A DNA stretch of 64,000 bases from Isoptericola croceus (GTDB lineage Bacteria > Actinomycetota > Actinomycetes > Actinomycetales > Cellulomonadaceae), in NCBI RefSeq assembly GCF_029382255.1, contig NZ_JARLLG010000006.1:124001-188000 (forward strand), given 5' to 3'. Below the pieces are notes generated by a model. It made no database searches. It saw nothing but the letters and a program-made list of their open reading frames with translations, and was not told the DNA's origin. The translations under genes were made by a program, and so were the position numbers. How positions within the stretch are numbered: the first letter of the stretch is position 1; the number at the start of each line of letters is the position of its first letter. Of this stretch, positions 34,550 to 41,499 are shown piece by piece.

Positions 34550-34933
34550 TCACGGCTCGTCGTAGCGCAGGCCGGTGGCCCGTTCGTAGAGGTCACGCAC
34601 GCTCATGCTGTGGACGCCGAAGGGCCCGCTGACGCTGACTGTGTGAACGTGCTGCCGGATCTGGCGGCCCTCCTCGTTGTCGAAGCTCAGCGGTATGCCG
34701 AGCCATACGGCAAGGTTCTCGTGGGGGTTGAGCTCCAGGAGGATGTCGCTCTTCTCCTTACCAATGGACTCCTCCCTCCACGTAGCCGCTAGCACGCCGT
34801 CAACGAGTTCAAGGTCGGTGAACGCATCGGCCATCTGGACGCCGGACGCAGCCCTCTCGTCGATGAAAGCCTGAACGGTCGCTTGAGCCTGCTCCTGGGT
34901 GACGGGGGCTTCGGGGGCCTGGTCGTAGGTCAT
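34550..34933 (-). CDS. Hypothetical protein
   Basis: A 127-residue soluble, acidic protein. ATG 34933 has AAGGAG 5 nt upstream; the frame's 35 extra codons upstream are not protein-like. It starts with a helical Gln/Ala-rich segment (VTQEQAQATVQAFIDERAA), followed by an alternating pattern (DLELVDGVLAATWREES, DILLELNPHENLAVWLGIP) that suggests a small alpha/beta fold. No family is recognised. It lies ~160 bp downstream of the YhcG-like nuclease gene on the same strand. Confidence 0.6.
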   Translation of the reverse strand: MTYDQAPEAPVTQEQAQATVQAFIDERAASGVQMADAFTDLELVDGVLAATWREESIGKEKSDILLELNPHENLAVWLGIPLSFDNEEGRQIRQHVHTVSVSGPFGVHSMSVRDLYERATGLRYDEP

Positions 34934-35092
34934 CTGCACTCCTTGGTGGATGAAACTGCCATCGTGATGATGTCCCAGGGCTCTGACACTCGTGGGGCTT
35001 CTGCAGTCCACCGGGGCAAGCCGAGATGCGCCAGCCACCTCGACCGCGACGGAGTCTGCTGCGAGTAGCTCTCGCCCCAGCGGCCCTGCTCG

Positions 35093-36151
35093 TCAGGGGC
35101 GGTGGTCGAGCTCGTCCTCGATGACAGCCTCGAGTTCCGCTGCGCTGGGCAGCACTCCGCGCGCGTCTGCGGGGAGTCCTTGGTAGTCCGCGACGGCGAC
35201 GGGCGCGCTGGTGCTGGCCAGCGCGTACCGCACCGTGGGGCCGGACTTTCCGGTGCACAGCAGGATCCCGATCGTCGGCGCGTGGATCTCGGGGCGACGG
35301 AACTGGTCGTCGACGATCGCGACGTAGGTGCCCAGCTGGCCGACGTGGCCGGGTTCGAAGGAACCGATCTTGAGCTCGACCACCACGTAGCGCAGCTGCT
35401 CGACGTGGAAGAACAGCAGGTCGACGAAGAACTCGTCGACGCGATCGCTCGCGTCGTCCGGCACGCTCAAGCGCACCTGCCGGCCGACGAACGCCATGCT
35501 GCGACCGAGCTCGAGCATCGTGTCCTGCAGCCGGTCCATCAGCGCCTGCTCGACGTCGCGCTCAGCCACCCGTTCGACCATCGCCAGGTGCTCGAAGACA
35601 TAAGGGTCCTTGACCAGCTGCTGCGCCATCTCAGAGTCAGGGGCCTCCAGGGCAGCAGTGAAGTTCGTCGGTGCCGCTCCGATAGCGCCGCGAAGGTCCG
35701 CCTTGATCTGGTGCTCGAGCACCGCGCGCGACCACCCGTCTTCCACTGCCCGCGCGGCGTACCAGTCGCGCTCTTCGCGGCTCTTGAGGCGGTCGAGCAG
35801 CACCGTCACGTGCCGCCACGGCAATCGTCCACCAACGTGGTGGACGAACTCCTCCTCCGTGGGCCAGGTCTCCGCGGCCCGCCGCATGTACAGCAGGTTC
35901 GACCGTGACCAGCCACGCTGATCGGGGAACTCACGCTGCAGGTTCGCCGCCAACGACGTCACAACTTTGCTCCCCCACCCCGCGGTGCGCTGCCGCTCGA
36001 GGATGTCGTGCCCCACCGACCAGTACAGGCGCAGCACCTCGGTGTTCGCCGCCCGCGCCGCCCGAAACCGCGTCGCGCGCACCCGCGCCTTCAGATCCGC
36101 CAACAGCTCGGCGTACCCGACCGGCTCGAGCTCGTTCCCCGGAGACGTCAT
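35093..36151 (-). CDS. YhcG/DUF1016-family PDDEXK nuclease-like protein
   Basis: A 352-residue protein with an N-terminal helical DUF1016 region (~1-150; YAELLADLKARVRATRF, EVLRLYWSVGHDIL, YMRRAAETWP) and a C-terminal PDDEXK nuclease domain with the motif visible as VDEFFVDLLFFH then RYVVVELKIG (Asp, then Glu-x-Lys). Family members are often found near restriction-modification or other defence genes and in mobile regions; their molecular role is poorly known. ATG 36151 fits the family's N-terminus; a GTG eight codons earlier (36175) is also possible and neither has a strong ribosome site. No partner methylase or restriction gene is adjacent. Confidence 0.82.
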   Translation of the reverse strand: MTSPGNELEPVGYAELLADLKARVRATRFRAARAANTEVLRLYWSVGHDILERQRTAGWGSKVVTSLAANLQREFPDQRGWSRSNLLYMRRAAETWPTEEEFVHHVGGRLPWRHVTVLLDRLKSREERDWYAARAVEDGWSRAVLEHQIKADLRGAIGAAPTNFTAALEAPDSEMAQQLVKDPYVFEHLAMVERVAERDVEQALMDRLQDTMLELGRSMAFVGRQVRLSVPDDASDRVDEFFVDLLFFHVEQLRYVVVELKIGSFEPGHVGQLGTYVAIVDDQFRRPEIHAPTIGILLCTGKSGPTVRYALASTSAPVAVADYQGLPADARGVLPSAAELEAVIEDELDHRP

Positions 36152-36256
36152 GCGTGACACCCTGCCCCAGGACACCCACAGCGCCTTCGCTCCCCCGGCG
36201 ATCGCGACCCGGTCGCTGCCACCTCGACCACAGCCGGGGCCCTACCTAGCACGAGG

Positions 36257-36277
36257 ACAGATGCCCGGGGCATCTGT
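36257..36277. other. Tight 21-bp palindrome upstream of the nuclease gene
   Basis: ACAGATGCCC and GGGCATCTGT flank one central G, about 105 bp upstream of the YhcG-like start (36151). It could be an operator of that gene or the terminator of the small gene ending at 36332. No flanking U-run. Confidence 0.4.
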
Positions 36278-36331
36278 CTGAAAGGCAGACCTCTCCCTAC
36301 CCAGTAGTGGGTCGCGATTTGCGCCGCTGCT

Positions 36332-36481
36332 CTACTTGCGCTGCGCCCTGGCGAGTCGAACCGCGCGCCGGTTGACGCGGTTCGAGACCAGGGGCAGCAG
36401 TCGGATCACAAAGTGTCCGACTGCGTGGAACAGGGCAGCAGTTGCGGACACGATCACCGTGATGGCGGTGAGATCCTCCAT
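36332..36481 (-). CDS. Small hydrophobic peptide, 49 residues
   Basis: A short frame from ATG 36481 to TAG 36332, preceded by GGGAGG 7 nt upstream, which is as good a ribosome site as any in this region. The peptide has an acidic N-terminus (MEDL), a hydrophobic helix (residues ~4-30, AITVIVSATAALFHAVGHFVI) and a basic C-terminus (NRVNRRAVRLARAQRK). It could be a small membrane protein or a toxin-like peptide. No homologue is recognised. Confidence 0.5.
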   Translation of the reverse strand: MEDLTAITVIVSATAALFHAVGHFVIRLLPLVSNRVNRRAVRLARAQRK

Positions 36482-36616
36482 GTCGCAACCTCCCTCTGGG
36501 TGGCCAGCTCGTCGCTGGTGGTGCCGCAGCCGATGTGCTGCGGAGTCCGGTTTGTCACGTAGGGGCGGTCAAGGTCGCGTCCTGAGCAGTTCGCACCGCC
36601 AACGTGGCTGTGACGC

Positions 36617-36647
36617 ACGAGAGCCCGGCCACTGGCCGGGCTCTCGT
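36617..36647 (-). terminator. Hairpin terminator after the IF2_N/HTH gene
   Basis: A perfect 15-bp inverted repeat (36617-36631 against 36633-36647) lies 22 bp downstream of the minus-strand stop at 36670. It is very stable, but has no U-run. Confidence 0.7.
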
Positions 36648-36669
36648 CTTGGTTGTCGTGGGATGTGGG

Positions 36670-37284
36670 TCAGCGGCGCCGTGCGACGCGCAGGACCTGC
36701 ATGGGGTCGAAGCGATGTCCACGGCCGGCCTGCGGGAGTGGATGGAGATGGCCCCGGAGCACCCACGTGCGGATGGCCGATGGCGTGACGCCGGCGATGC
36801 GTGCAGCCTCGAGTGTGGTCACCGGCCTGCGGGTCATCGAGGGCCGGATCGGAAAGGGCACTGGAGGGCGTCGAGTGTTGGCACGGGCTCGATCTCGCGC
36901 CGTCTCGAGGTCGACTCGTCGGAAGAGGTGGGCACGTCCGCGCGTCCCCACGGGGGAGAGATAGCCGCGGTGTACCCACTGACGTACAGCCGCCGGCATG
37001 ACGCGTAACTCGCGTGCCCCTTGGGCCGCGGTGAGTTGCTCGCGCGGATCGTCGCAATCCTCATCGTCCCGCCATGGCGCAGACGTCGGTCTGGGCATCG
37101 ATGGCCGTGGGACCGCCTGGTCGGGCGGCACGCCCGCAGCACGACGTAGGTCCGCGGCGAGCTGGGGATCCAGGAGCGAACTCGCGGAACGGATCCAGAA
37201 GACACCGCGATCGCGCAGATCACCAAGCAGCTCGCTCGACGTCAACCCGAGCTCCTTCGCGAGCTCATGAACCCGTATTCGCAC
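36670..37284 (-). CDS. DNA-binding protein with IF2_N-like domain and two MerR/excisionase-type HTHs
   Basis: A 204-residue protein. Residues 1-45 (RVHELAKELGLTSSELLGDL) match the helical IF2_N domain of initiation factor IF2. After a Pro-rich linker come two helix-turn-helix units of the MerR/excisionase kind: one at ~90-135 (TAAQGARELRVMPAAVRQWVHRGYLSP) and one at ~155-200 (TTLEAARIAGVTPSAIRTWVLRGHLHP). It starts at GTG 37284, where the IF2_N domain begins. A 13-bp palindrome starts 6 bp upstream, suggesting autoregulation. Excisionase-like HTHs in an accessory region suggest a link to a mobile element, but no integrase is present. The architecture is clear; the function is open. Confidence 0.7.
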   Translation of the reverse strand: MRIRVHELAKELGLTSSELLGDLRDRGVFWIRSASSLLDPQLAADLRRAAGVPPDQAVPRPSMPRPTSAPWRDDEDCDDPREQLTAAQGARELRVMPAAVRQWVHRGYLSPVGTRGRAHLFRRVDLETARDRARANTRRPPVPFPIRPSMTRRPVTTLEAARIAGVTPSAIRTWVLRGHLHPLPQAGRGHRFDPMQVLRVARRR

Positions 37285-37289
37285 GCTCT

Positions 37290-37302
37290 CACTGTGACAG
37301 TG
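37290..37302. promoter_or_regulatory. Palindromic operator candidate at the HTH gene start
   Basis: CACTGTGACAGTG is a 6+1+6 perfect inverted repeat, 5-17 bp upstream of GTG 37284. Bound protein here would block initiation of transcription or translation, consistent with autorepression by the encoded HTH protein. Confidence 0.5.
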
Positions 37303-37364
37303 TGACGAGCGTTGGTCCACGGGGTGTGCGTGCCGCCATCATCCGTCCAGGTCAGGGCACAAAA

Positions 37365-37389
37365 AAACCCCGAGCGAATCCCGGGGTTT
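37365..37389 (-). terminator. Intrinsic terminator (minus strand)
   Basis: AAACCCCG (37365-37372) pairs with CGGGGTTT (37382-37389); on the minus strand the stem is followed by a run of seven T. This is the clearest Rho-independent terminator in the window. The nearest gene upstream on that strand is the DUF952 gene at 37710-38093, ~320 bp away, so a small RNA ending here is possible. Confidence 0.75.
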
Positions 37390-37709
37390 CTGTCTTTAGG
37401 CGGAGTTCTTCCGTCAGCGTCGATGATACAGCAAGAAATCTGACTCGGCATGTGCCGCGCGCGCAGCCGCCATCCGGGTACAGCTCGGATCCGCCGGGAC
37501 GAGGGCGAGATCATGCCTACGAGCGGATGGCCGCCGGGGCGAGGGCAGGCAGTCCTTCGGCGCTCTTACGGGTGAGTCGGAGTACCGCGCTCGCTGTCGC
37601 GCGGCCCGATGCTCATGTCGAGACCCTGCAGCCCTCTGCCTACGGAGCTGGGCCGCGCCGGTCGCGTCGACCGTGAACCGGTGTCACGCAGTCTCGGTCG
37701 ACCCTGGGC

Positions 37710-38093
37710 TCAGTCTCCGGGGCCCGTGGACAGCGCCCATCCCACGAGGACCCCGTCGGTGACCGTCACCGGGATCACCTTCGTGATGACGGCCAGCGGC
37801 AGGTCGCCGCCGTAGACGTGGGGGAAGGGCGTCGGGTCGTCGGGGTCACCCGGTTCCTCACGCACCTCGAGCCCGTGCTCCAACAGCAGTACGGGGTCGA
37901 TGCCGAGGGCGACCATCGGGCCGGTGACGTCGTCGTAGACGAAGCTCGTGACCAGCGCGAGCTGGTCGGCGTAGGAGCCGTGGAGAAAGCCCACCTGCTC
38001 GATCGACGCGCCGCGGGTCGACTCGCTGAACACACCCCGCAACTGGGCCTGCATCCAGGTGTCAGGGTCGGTCAGGTGCCAGACGGTAGGCAT
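37710..38093 (-). CDS. DUF952-family protein
   Basis: A 127-residue soluble protein with the DUF952 pattern: VWHLTDPDTWMQAQ at the N-terminus, GFLHGSYADQLALV near residue 35 (usual form GFIHCS), LGIDPVLL in the middle and PFPHVYGGDLPLAVI near the C-terminus. The biochemical role of the family is not established. Just upstream on the same strand is the IS630-type element, whose left end is 13 bp before the start codon, so its native promoter may have been displaced. Confidence 0.8.
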   Translation of the reverse strand: MPTVWHLTDPDTWMQAQLRGVFSESTRGASIEQVGFLHGSYADQLALVTSFVYDDVTGPMVALGIDPVLLLEHGLEVREEPGDPDDPTPFPHVYGGDLPLAVITKVIPVTVTDGVLVGWALSTGPGD

Positions 38094-38102
38094 CCGACCA
38101 CA

Positions 38103-39149
38103 CTAGTGGTCCGTCTTTGAAGTCTGCTTCGGGTTGGCCTTCGCGAGGACTTGCTCGGCGGTCTTGGTCCAGATGAAGGGGTGGGAGCGGTCGTTCCAGC
38201 CGTCGATGAAGGCGCGGATCTTGGCGTTGAGCTCCTTGACGGACCTGAACACGCCGCGGCGGATGGCCTGGCGTTCGACGATGCCGAACCAGACCTCTAC
38301 GAGGTTCATCCATGAGGCGTGGGTCGGGGTGAGATGCACGTGGTTGCGGGGGTTGGCCGCCAGCCACGTGCGAACTTCGGGGGTCTTGTGCGCGGCGTAG
38401 TTGTCCATGACCAGGTGCAGTTCGACCTCGGGGTAGGCGCGGGCGACCTGGCGCAAGAACGCGAGGAACTCCTGGCGGCGGTGGCGAGCCTTGAGTGCCG
38501 CGGTGATCTGCCCGGTCGCGATGTCCAGCGCGGCGAACAAGGTCGAGGTGCCGTGGCGCACGTAGTCGTGGCTGCGGCGCTCGATCAGTCCGGGCTGCAT
38601 GAGCAGGACCGGCTGGGTGCGGTCCAGGGCCTGGATCTGGGACTTCTCGTCCACGCACAGCACGACCGCGTTCTCGGGCGGTGCCAGGTACAGGCCGACG
38701 ACGTCGGTCACCTTGCCCACCAGCTCGGGGTCGGTGGAGAACCGGAAGGACTCCGCCCGCCACGGCTGGACCCCGTAGGCCCGCCACGCGCGGGCGACCG
38801 TCGCCGGGCTCACCTTCAACCGCGCCGCCAGCAGCCGAGACGACCAGTGCGTCACGCCGAGCCGCTTCGGCGGCGGGGTCAGGGTCGCCGTCACGATCTT
38901 GCGGTGATCGATCGTGCGCGGACGCCCTGGCCGCGGCGCGTCCCCCAGACCGGCCAGCCCCCGCGCCAGATACCGGCCGCGCCACAACCGCACCGTCGGC
39001 AACGAGACCCCCACCAGCTCGGCGACACGCTCGTTGCTCTCACCGTCGGCGCCGAGCAGCACGATCCGAGCCCGACGCGCCATCGCCGCCGCGACCGTCG
39101 AAGAACGCACCCACCGTTCCAGCTCTGCTCGGTCACCATCACGCAGCAT
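38103..39149 (-). CDS. IS630-family transposase
   Basis: A 348-residue DDE transposase. The N-terminal helix-turn-helix region (NERVAELVGVSLPTVRLWRGRYLARG) is followed by a second HTH (LKVSPATVARAWRAYGV). The catalytic triad is visible as Asp in LCVDEKSQI, Asp in LVMDNYAAHKT and Glu in NLVEVWFGIVE. The frame is intact from ATG 39149. Its TAG stop (38103-38105) is made from the TA target dinucleotide plus one flanking base outside the element. Confidence 0.93.
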   Translation of the reverse strand: MLRDGDRAELERWVRSSTVAAAMARRARIVLLGADGESNERVAELVGVSLPTVRLWRGRYLARGLAGLGDAPRPGRPRTIDHRKIVTATLTPPPKRLGVTHWSSRLLAARLKVSPATVARAWRAYGVQPWRAESFRFSTDPELVGKVTDVVGLYLAPPENAVVLCVDEKSQIQALDRTQPVLLMQPGLIERRSHDYVRHGTSTLFAALDIATGQITAALKARHRRQEFLAFLRQVARAYPEVELHLVMDNYAAHKTPEVRTWLAANPRNHVHLTPTHASWMNLVEVWFGIVERQAIRRGVFRSVKELNAKIRAFIDGWNDRSHPFIWTKTAEQVLAKANPKQTSKTDH

Positions 39150-39226
39150 CAGCGCTGGGGCAGGTCGATTCGCCGTACCCCATGATCTCGAACATCAACC
39201 AGAAAGTCATTTACGACACGCGACAC
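38106..39226. mobile_element. IS630-type insertion sequence
   Basis: The element is bounded by TA dinucleotides at 38104-38105 and 39227-39228, the expected duplicated TA target of the IS630/Tc1 superfamily. Its inner ends read GTGGTCCGTC (left) and, on the minus strand, GTGTCGCGTG (right), an imperfect inverted repeat. The single intact transposase gene fills it, so the element is probably still mobile. The right junction lies at the stop codon of the gene at 39226-39675. Confidence 0.8.
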
Positions 39227-39675
39227 TAGCCCTCGACGTCCTCGGGCGACACCTCGTGCCCCGGGCGGCCGTCGGTGCGGCGGTCCTGCTTCATGCGCGC
39301 CTCCGCCAGGTGCCGGACGCCGCCCGCGAGCTCCTCGCGGGCCCGCCGCTCGTGGTCGCGGAACACCTGCCAGTACCCGTCGTCGTAGTCCTCGACGATC
39401 TGGAAGGTCCAGCGACCGGGAAGCACGTTGCGGCCGACGAGGTCCTCGGAGATCCGGCGCGCGACGTCGTCGTGCCCGGCCTCGCGCAGCTTGTCCACCG
39501 CATCGCCGAGCGCCAGGTCGGCCTCACCGGTGAGCTGGTGGAACGTGTACAGCTGGCCGCGGGCGCGCTCGACGGTCTCGAGCGCCTCGCTCAGCATGCC
39601 GAGCGCCTCGACCGTCGCGTCCGAGACGCCCTCGGGGGTCCGGTGCTCGCCGTCGGGCAGGTCCTTGTCGCTCAT
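39226..39675 (-). CDS. Hypothetical conserved actinobacterial protein
   Basis: A 149-residue soluble, acidic, mostly helical protein (ATVEALGMLSEALETVERARGQLYTFHQL). It has an aromatic-rich central segment (WTFQIVEDYDDGYWQVFRDHERRARE) and no named domain I recognise. It starts at ATG 39675. Its TAG stop is formed at the IS630 junction: TA is the target dinucleotide and G is the first base of the element, so the last residues may differ from the ancestral protein. Confidence 0.75.
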   Translation of the reverse strand: MSDKDLPDGEHRTPEGVSDATVEALGMLSEALETVERARGQLYTFHQLTGEADLALGDAVDKLREAGHDDVARRISEDLVGRNVLPGRWTFQIVEDYDDGYWQVFRDHERRAREELAGGVRHLAEARMKQDRRTDGRPGHEVSPEDVEG

Positions 39676-39704
39676 CGCCGCATGCTATGCAGGGCACGCG
39701 CACC

Positions 39705-40166
39705 TCACCCGTCGGAGCGCGGACCCGCCTCCCCGGCGCCACGCACCGCCGACCACGCGCCCGTCGACCAGAGCGCCAGTGCGACGAGTACGACCTGGAA
39801 GGGCAACCGGGTCAGCCGCTTGGCGTCGGTGTCGAGGCCGAATCCGTCCTTGCCCTCGAGCCACTGCGCGACGTTGCCGGGGAAGATGACCACGAAGAAC
39901 GCGGCGGCGACCAGACCCACCGCCACCTTCCAGCGCGACAGCACCACGAGGGAACCGCCGATGGCGATCTCCGCCACGCCGGACGCGAGCACCGTGACGT
40001 CCTCGTCGACCGGGAACCAGCCCGGCACCTGGGCCTGGAACTCCCCGCGCGCCACGGTGAGGTGCGAGACGCCGGCACCCACCAGCGCGAGCCCGAGCGC
40101 GATCCGTGCCAGCGTGCGCGGCACGGACGTGCGGGGCGAGGGCCGGGTGAGCACGGAGAGGTCCAT
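39705..40166 (-). CDS. DoxX-like membrane protein
   Basis: A 153-residue inner-membrane protein with four hydrophobic helices (LARIALGLALVGAGVSHL; VTVLASGVAEIAIGGSLVVL; VAVGLVAAAFFVVIFPGNV; PFQVVLVALALWSTGAW). The first-helix GxxHL, the PGNVAQW segment and the short length fit DoxX-like proteins. ATG 40166 was chosen because the frame upstream is not protein-like; no good ribosome site is visible. It is divergent from the App1-type phosphatase gene. Confidence 0.7.
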   Translation of the reverse strand: MDLSVLTRPSPRTSVPRTLARIALGLALVGAGVSHLTVARGEFQAQVPGWFPVDEDVTVLASGVAEIAIGGSLVVLSRWKVAVGLVAAAFFVVIFPGNVAQWLEGKDGFGLDTDAKRLTRLPFQVVLVALALWSTGAWSAVRGAGEAGPRSDG

Positions 40167-40257
40167 GCGGGCGATCGTCGCACCGTGCGCACAAGCGCGC
40201 GACCTGGTCTGATAGCGGCGTGGACAGCCGGCCTGCCCGCGATCGGAGGATGACCGC

Positions 40258-41397
40258 ATGATGACCCAGACCCCGCACCCGTCGCAGCGCCCGCACCTGG
40301 CTGCCGTGCTCGAGGACCGCTTCTACGCGGCGGCCGGCTGGCTGCTGCACCGTGCCGGCTGGCGGCCCCGCATCGAGGCGTACACCGGGTACGGTTCGCC
40401 GCGCCGGGTCCGGGTCCTCGCCCGGGTGCTGCTGGCCCGGCCGGGCCGGGTCGCGGCGGACAACGCCTACCGTGCCGGACGCCGGGGATTCCGTCACTTC
40501 CTCACGGTGCCGGCGCCCCACCGTCGGGTCCAGGTCCAGGTCGGCGGCGCCAGCCAGGTCGTGCTCACCGACCGGGCGGGCTACCTCGACGTCCAGGTGG
40601 ACGTCCCGACCGACCCGCCGCTGCTGCCGGGCTGGCAGCGCGCCCGGCTGCGGGACTGCGGAGCGCCGACGACGGCGGAGCGGGCGGCCGAGAGGCGCGA
40701 CCCCGGTCCACAGAGCTCAGCCGATGCTCCGCTGCTCGTCATCGACACGCAGACCCGGTTCGGCGTGGTCAGCGACATCGACGACACCACCATGGTGACG
40801 TCGGTGCCGCGCCCCCTGCTCGCCGCGTGGAACACGTTCGTGCGCCACTCCAGCAAGCGGCGGGCGGTGCCAGGGATGCCCGAGCTCTACCGGGAGCTGC
40901 GCGAGGCCCACCCGCAGAGCCCGTTCGTCTACGTCTCGACGGGTGCGTGGAACACCGCGGCGACGCTCCGGGCGTTCCTCGCCCGGAACGCCTACCCGCC
41001 GGGTCCGCTGCTGCTCACCGACTGGGGTCCCACGATGACCGGGTGGTTCCGCAGCGGGCAGGCGCACAAGGACGCCAGCCTCGACCTGCTGATGTCCTGG
41101 TTCCCGCACGTGCGCTGGCTGCTGGTCGGCGACGACGGTCAGCACGACACGGGCATCTACGCCCGCGCCGTCGAGCGGCGGCCCGACCAGGTCGCGGCGG
41201 TCGCCATCCGCCGGCTCGGTCCGGCCGAGCAGGTCCTCGCGGGCAACCTGCCCGACGGCGGAGCGGGAGCGGGGCCGGAGGGCGCGGCGCTCGAGGGTTC
41301 CGGCGCACGGGCCGCGGTGCCGACCGTCGCGGGGGCGGACGGCTTCGAGCTGGCCCGACGCCTCGCCGAGGTGCCCGGCGTGCTCCCGGCCGGCTGA
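40258..41397 (+). CDS. App1-family (DUF2183) phosphatase domain protein
   Basis: A 379-residue cytoplasmic protein. The HAD-like App1 domain has the motif GVVSDIDDTTMVTSV (DxDxT, residues ~173-183), then FVYVSTGAWNTAATL and LLVGDDGQHDTGIYARA. Yeast App1 is a phosphatidate phosphatase; the bacterial substrates are not known. The N-terminal ~150 residues (RIEAYTGYGSPRRVRVLARVLL) form the usual accessory region. ATG 40258 has GGAGG 8 nt upstream. Confidence 0.88.
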   Translation: MMTQTPHPSQRPHLAAVLEDRFYAAAGWLLHRAGWRPRIEAYTGYGSPRRVRVLARVLLARPGRVAADNAYRAGRRGFRHFLTVPAPHRRVQVQVGGASQVVLTDRAGYLDVQVDVPTDPPLLPGWQRARLRDCGAPTTAERAAERRDPGPQSSADAPLLVIDTQTRFGVVSDIDDTTMVTSVPRPLLAAWNTFVRHSSKRRAVPGMPELYRELREAHPQSPFVYVSTGAWNTAATLRAFLARNAYPPGPLLLTDWGPTMTGWFRSGQAHKDASLDLLMSWFPHVRWLLVGDDGQHDTGIYARAVERRPDQVAAVAIRRLGPAEQVLAGNLPDGGAGAGPEGAALEGSGARAAVPTVAGADGFELARRLAEVPGVLPAG

Positions 41398-41499
41398 ACG
41401 GCCGTCGTCTCCCACGACCGTTAGGAACAGAAGCGAGACACCGCGACGTGACCCGTGTCACCTTCGAGGAGCAATGACGCGATCACGGAGGTGTCAAGG

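Larger units (their letters stand above)
37285..37709. other. Gene-poor stretch between the HTH and DUF952 genes
   Basis: About 425 bp with no supported gene. It holds the palindrome at 37290-37302 and the terminator at 37365-37389. The rest (37400-37700) shows only short frames without family resemblance. Confidence 0.5.

Noticed and set aside
38062-38985. Alternative minus-strand frame across the IS630-type transposase suggesting a frameshifted orfAB
   Set aside because: It is a shadow frame; the 38103-39149 frame alone carries the complete HTH and DDE triad.
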